A DNA stretch of 40,000 bases from Glandiceps talaboti (Eukaryota; Hemichordata; Enteropneusta; Spengelidae): positions 5,980,322 through 6,020,321 of the forward strand of contig NC_135570.1 of assembly GCF_964340395.1 (NCBI RefSeq), written 5' to 3'. Made by a program: the position numbers and the translations under genes. Under the pieces are notes generated by a model, which saw only the letters and a list, made by a program, of their open reading frames with translations, was not told the DNA's origin and searched no databases. Below, piece by piece: positions 37,998-40,000 of the stretch (position 1 is its first letter; each line of letters begins with the position of its first letter).

Positions 37998-38141
37998 TTA
38001 CTTCATATTCTCTGCTATCTTTGGGTTAGTCTTTAAACGGTCAATCAGTGCAGCTAGTTTTGGTGAGTTCTTCAACACTTCAGGGTCTACTTTTTTCCAA
38101 CGTTCAGAAATGCAGAGGAATACGATATCAGCATGGGTGAT
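37998..38141 (-). CDS. GST terminal coding exon
   Basis: An exon of 144 nt including the stop, following an acceptor reading ACTTTTAG. It opens with ITHADIVFLC, carrying the S/T-x-x-D capping box, passes through SPKLAALIDRLKTNPKIAE, which is the conserved last helix of the fold, and ends NMK-TAA at 38000-37998. The C-terminus stops within a few residues of the last helix, slightly shorter than many sigma GSTs. Confidence 0.87.
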   Translation of the reverse strand: MTHADIVFLCISERWKKVDPEVLKNSPKLAALIDRLKTNPKIAENMK

Positions 38142-38215
38142 CTAAAAGTACAAATTTATAAACTATTAAACGAAGGAAGGGAAAAATACTGACAACTTGA
38201 GAAACAATATATCTG

Positions 38216-38276
<61 letters not shown>

Positions 38277-38539
38277 ACATCATCATCACCACCACCACCA
38301 CCACTACCACCACCACCATCATCATCATCACCATCATCACCATCATCATCACCACCAACAACAACACCACCAACAACACCACCACCACAACCACCACCAC
38401 CATCATCGTCATCATCACCATCATCATTACCACCACAACCACCACCACAACCACCATCACCATCACATTCATCATCAACATCATCATCATCACCAACAAC
38501 AACAACACCACCAACAACACCACCACCACTACCACCACT

Positions 38540-38605
<66 letters not shown>

Positions 38606-38608
38606 TGC

Positions 38609-38654
<46 letters not shown>

Positions 38655-39574
38655 TGCCATACATACCCCATCACCGACGAAGAATCCATCACCTCCGTTG
38701 TTATCGATCAACAACTTCTCCAGATTTGCACAGGCAGGAGGGAAAGAGTTATTGGCTATATCATCAGCCACTGCTTTCTGTAATTATACGAATTTAACAG
38801 ATACCAAAATTATTGTCCTTGGAAAATGATTAGATAAAGAAATGGTGATTTGATAAAAATATAAAAGTCGTTCCTTTCGAATTTCCACCAAGGAGATGGT
38901 ATTTACTAGATTTAAACAAACCCCAGTAAATAAGAAGGCAAGGTAGACTGGAAGATACGTCGTTAATCCGCTCAGGTAACCACTCGTACTCGCAGGCGGC
39001 AATCAGAACCAAGCTGCTGCTACAGCCCTAGGCCCTCTTGTGTTTTAGAAATATACATTTCACAGTATAGCCGATGTTATAAACGCTCTTTCAAGCTAAT
39101 CCAAGAGCAACTTGTGGACTGATATTTAAATGCATTGCATTAGCGATGAAGTTTATCAGACATATCTTGGGGTTAGGTGAATCACGGAAGTACAATAGCA
39201 GTCAGGTAACCTGAAGCAACACCGTCTGACTCGACAGAAATCTTACTAGTACATTGCTACATTTTAGCGACTGGGTTGACATTGCTACATTTTAGCGACT
39301 GGGTTGACATTGCTACATTTTAGCGACTGGGTTGACAGCAATCTTACTAAGAATGCTATATTTTATTGTCTGGCTCGATAAACACCATATTAACATTGCT
39401 ACATTGTATCGGTTGGTTCGATGAAAATCTTATTGGTATAATGAAACATATTACTCGCCTTCTTTTCGGGATCATTTTCCTGAGCCCATACCTTTACCCA
39501 CTCTACAACGTCATAGATACTGTCGACAATCATGTTGGCCTGAGCTTGCTCCCAAACAGTTTTTCCTGCCAACC
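37998..39574 (-). CDS. Glutathione S-transferase, sigma/HPGDS-like, partial (C-terminal three exons)
   Basis: Three minus-strand exons splice into about 122 residues matching the all-helical C-terminal domain of a cytosolic GST, which conjugates glutathione to electrophiles; some sigma members isomerise prostaglandin H2. Seen: a first exon reading GLAGKT then NMIVDS, typical of helix alpha-4; a second ending GFFVGDG; and a third starting ITHADI. Together the last two give the GST N-capping box and hydrophobic staple (G-x-T-x-x-D) before helix alpha-6. The protein ends ...NPKIAENMK then TAA. Sigma GSTs are about 200 residues, so roughly 80 N-terminal residues (thioredoxin fold, catalytic Tyr, glutathione site) are missing and must lie right of position 40000; I found no such exon between 39575 and 40000. 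No internal stop or frameshift is seen. Class assignment (sigma rather than mu, alpha or pi) is an inference from motif style. Confidence 0.85.
38142..38666 (-). other. Last GST intron (525 nt), mostly trinucleotide repeat
   Basis: The intron has GTATGT at its 5' side and TTTTAG at its 3' side. About 440 of its 525 nt are the CAT/CAC repeat. The repeat ends only about 7 nt from the donor hexamer and about 75 nt from the acceptor, so little unique sequence is left for the branch point. Confidence 0.8.
38217..38654. repeat. Compound CAT/CAC/CAA trinucleotide microsatellite
   Basis: An interrupted (CAT)n and (CAC)n array with some CAA units, and two copies of the interruption ATCTGCCAT. All reading frames through it stay open and give runs of His, Asp/Gly or Met/Val, but it lies inside the GST intron and is not coding. 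In the pre-mRNA it reads as GAU/GUG repeats. Confidence 0.97.
38667..38777 (-). CDS. GST exon, penultimate
   Basis: An exon of 111 nt, 37 codons, following ATTACAG. It reads KAVADDIANN, then ANLEKLL, and ends GGDGFFVGDG. The donor is GTATGT at 38666-38661, phase 0. NLEKLL followed by a glycine-rich turn and FFVGD is the usual run into GST motif II. Two further AGs (AAAG, CAG) just inside the start make alternative acceptors possible. Confidence 0.85.
38778..39458 (-). other. GST intron carrying a foldback-family fragment
   Basis: An intron of about 681 nt. The acceptor-side half (38778-39208) shows nothing recognisable. The donor-side half (39209-39443) is a one-ended copy of the 43-bp-unit repeat family, see its own entry. 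Confidence 0.7.
39209..39443. mobile_element. Foldback-family fragment, locus F (one-ended, inside GST intron)
   Basis: It starts ACCTGAAGCAACACCGTCTG and then carries forward units only. Three of them (39253-39336) are perfect 28-bp repeats of ATTGCTACATTTTAG plus CGACTGGGTTGAC, that is the 43-bp unit with about 15 bp deleted. The last unit (CGGTTGGTTCGATGAAAATC) runs to about 39443, next to the GST splice donor. No inverted arm is present. Confidence 0.65.
39459..39574 (-). CDS. GST exon (helix alpha-4/5 region), third from the 3' end
   Basis: The exon follows an acceptor reading TTTATTTTAG and begins with two bases of a split codon (phase 1), then LAGKTVWEQAQANMIVDS and onward to ENDPEKK: 116 nt, 38 full codons. 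Its 3' border is ambiguous. Ending after AAG AAG at 39459 keeps phase 0 with the next exon, but uses a GC donor (AAG then GCGAGT). Ending at 39455 gives a GT donor (GTAATA) in phase 1, which then needs an acceptor 4 nt (or 7 nt) inside the next exon. Confidence 0.8.
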
Positions 39575-40000
39575 CTAAAATAAACCAAAAGCAAAAAATA
39601 CAAATTACAATTTACAAAGTTGTTTCTCAAAACCTTGATAGTTTTACATTAAACAACTTTTTTTCTTTGCGGCGAATCATCCTAAAAATGTTAATTTCGA
39701 ATAAATTAACATCTATTGTAATAAATTATGGCACTAAAATTAGGTCCCTAATCAACAGCTTCAACAGGGACAACAGTATAAGTACAGCGTCATACAGGAC
39801 AAAACATACAGAAAGAAAAAAAATGCCGTAAGTCTGATCAACGCTGGCTTTTAGAACTGTGACTTTAGTCTGTATTCTTTTACTTTGCTGGTCACAAAAC
39901 CACCGAATTTGGGGAGCCTTCAGTTTTTACAAGGGAGAGGAAAGACGGGGAGGTTTGTGAACAAATATTCATGCGTGATATATAGCATGTGTATTATGTT
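39575..40000. other. Intron upstream of the first visible GST exon
   Basis: AT-rich. Searched on the minus strand for the expected N-terminal GST exon (a QS.AI.RY-type stretch); none seen, so this is intron that continues past the window. Confidence 0.6.

Noticed and set aside
38128-38829. Long open frames of poly-His, poly-Asp/Gly and poly-Met/Val (up to 210 codons)
   Set aside because: They read through the CAT/CAC microsatellite, which lies between two well-supported GST exons and so is intronic.
39201-39214. CAGGTAACCTG palindrome at the left end of locus F, as if two element ends abut
   Set aside because: Only five bases of a possible second element end; no further match to the left, so probably chance.

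Overview
This window looks like non-coding metazoan genomic DNA. It is AT-rich and intron-like, with very dense long di-, tri- and tetranucleotide microsatellites, several families of short inverted-repeat elements and fragments of retroelements. Nothing in it is prokaryotic: there are no operons, no ribosome-binding sites and no long ORFs other than those that read through microsatellites. The style of repeats and the sigma-like glutathione S-transferase suggest a marine invertebrate, possibly a mollusc or an invertebrate deuterostome. That is a guess from repeat style, and the species cannot be fixed from this sequence.

The one gene I can identify is at the right end on the minus strand. 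Three coding exons (39574-39459, 38777-38667, 38141-37998) encode the C-terminal domain of a cytosolic glutathione S-transferase, sigma/HPGDS-like, ending in a TAA stop. Its thioredoxin-fold N-terminal exons must lie beyond position 40000. The last intron is almost filled by a CAT/CAC trinucleotide repeat. The intron before it carries a minisatellite-type element that reaches to within about 15 nt of a non-standard splice donor. A second, more tentative gene start lies on the minus strand at 3565-3505: a good Kozak ATG, a textbook signal peptide and a consensus GTAAGT donor. The rest of that gene would lie to the left or outside the window.

Everything else is repeat or unannotated spacer. Main repeat families: (1) six foldback-like loci whose arms are tandem copies of a ~43-bp unit arranged head to head, most ending in ACCTGAAACA-type termini (18134-18476, 22924-23179, 23511-23904, 34441-34747, 35758-36010, and a one-ended copy at 39209-39443 inside the GST intron); (2) three ~280-340 bp MITE-like copies with TGTTTCCGATAAC-type ends (7805, 9256, 21471); (3) an A-B-A'-B' duplication at 8642-9924, with one of those MITEs sitting inside the second unit; (4) a ~520-bp inverted-repeat element at 24605-25126 with related fragments at 31619 and 36767; (5) a 3' end of a CR1/L2-type LINE at 13393-13905; (6) a Penelope-like RT fragment at 25433-25688, cut off by a microsatellite; (7) a ~740-bp element with poly-C tracts at 14608-15345; (8) a palindrome-rich segment in the first 700 bases. 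Microsatellites occur about every 2-4 kb.

The most interesting signals are the foldback family with minisatellite arms, its contact with the GST splice donor, and the repeat-filled GST intron.
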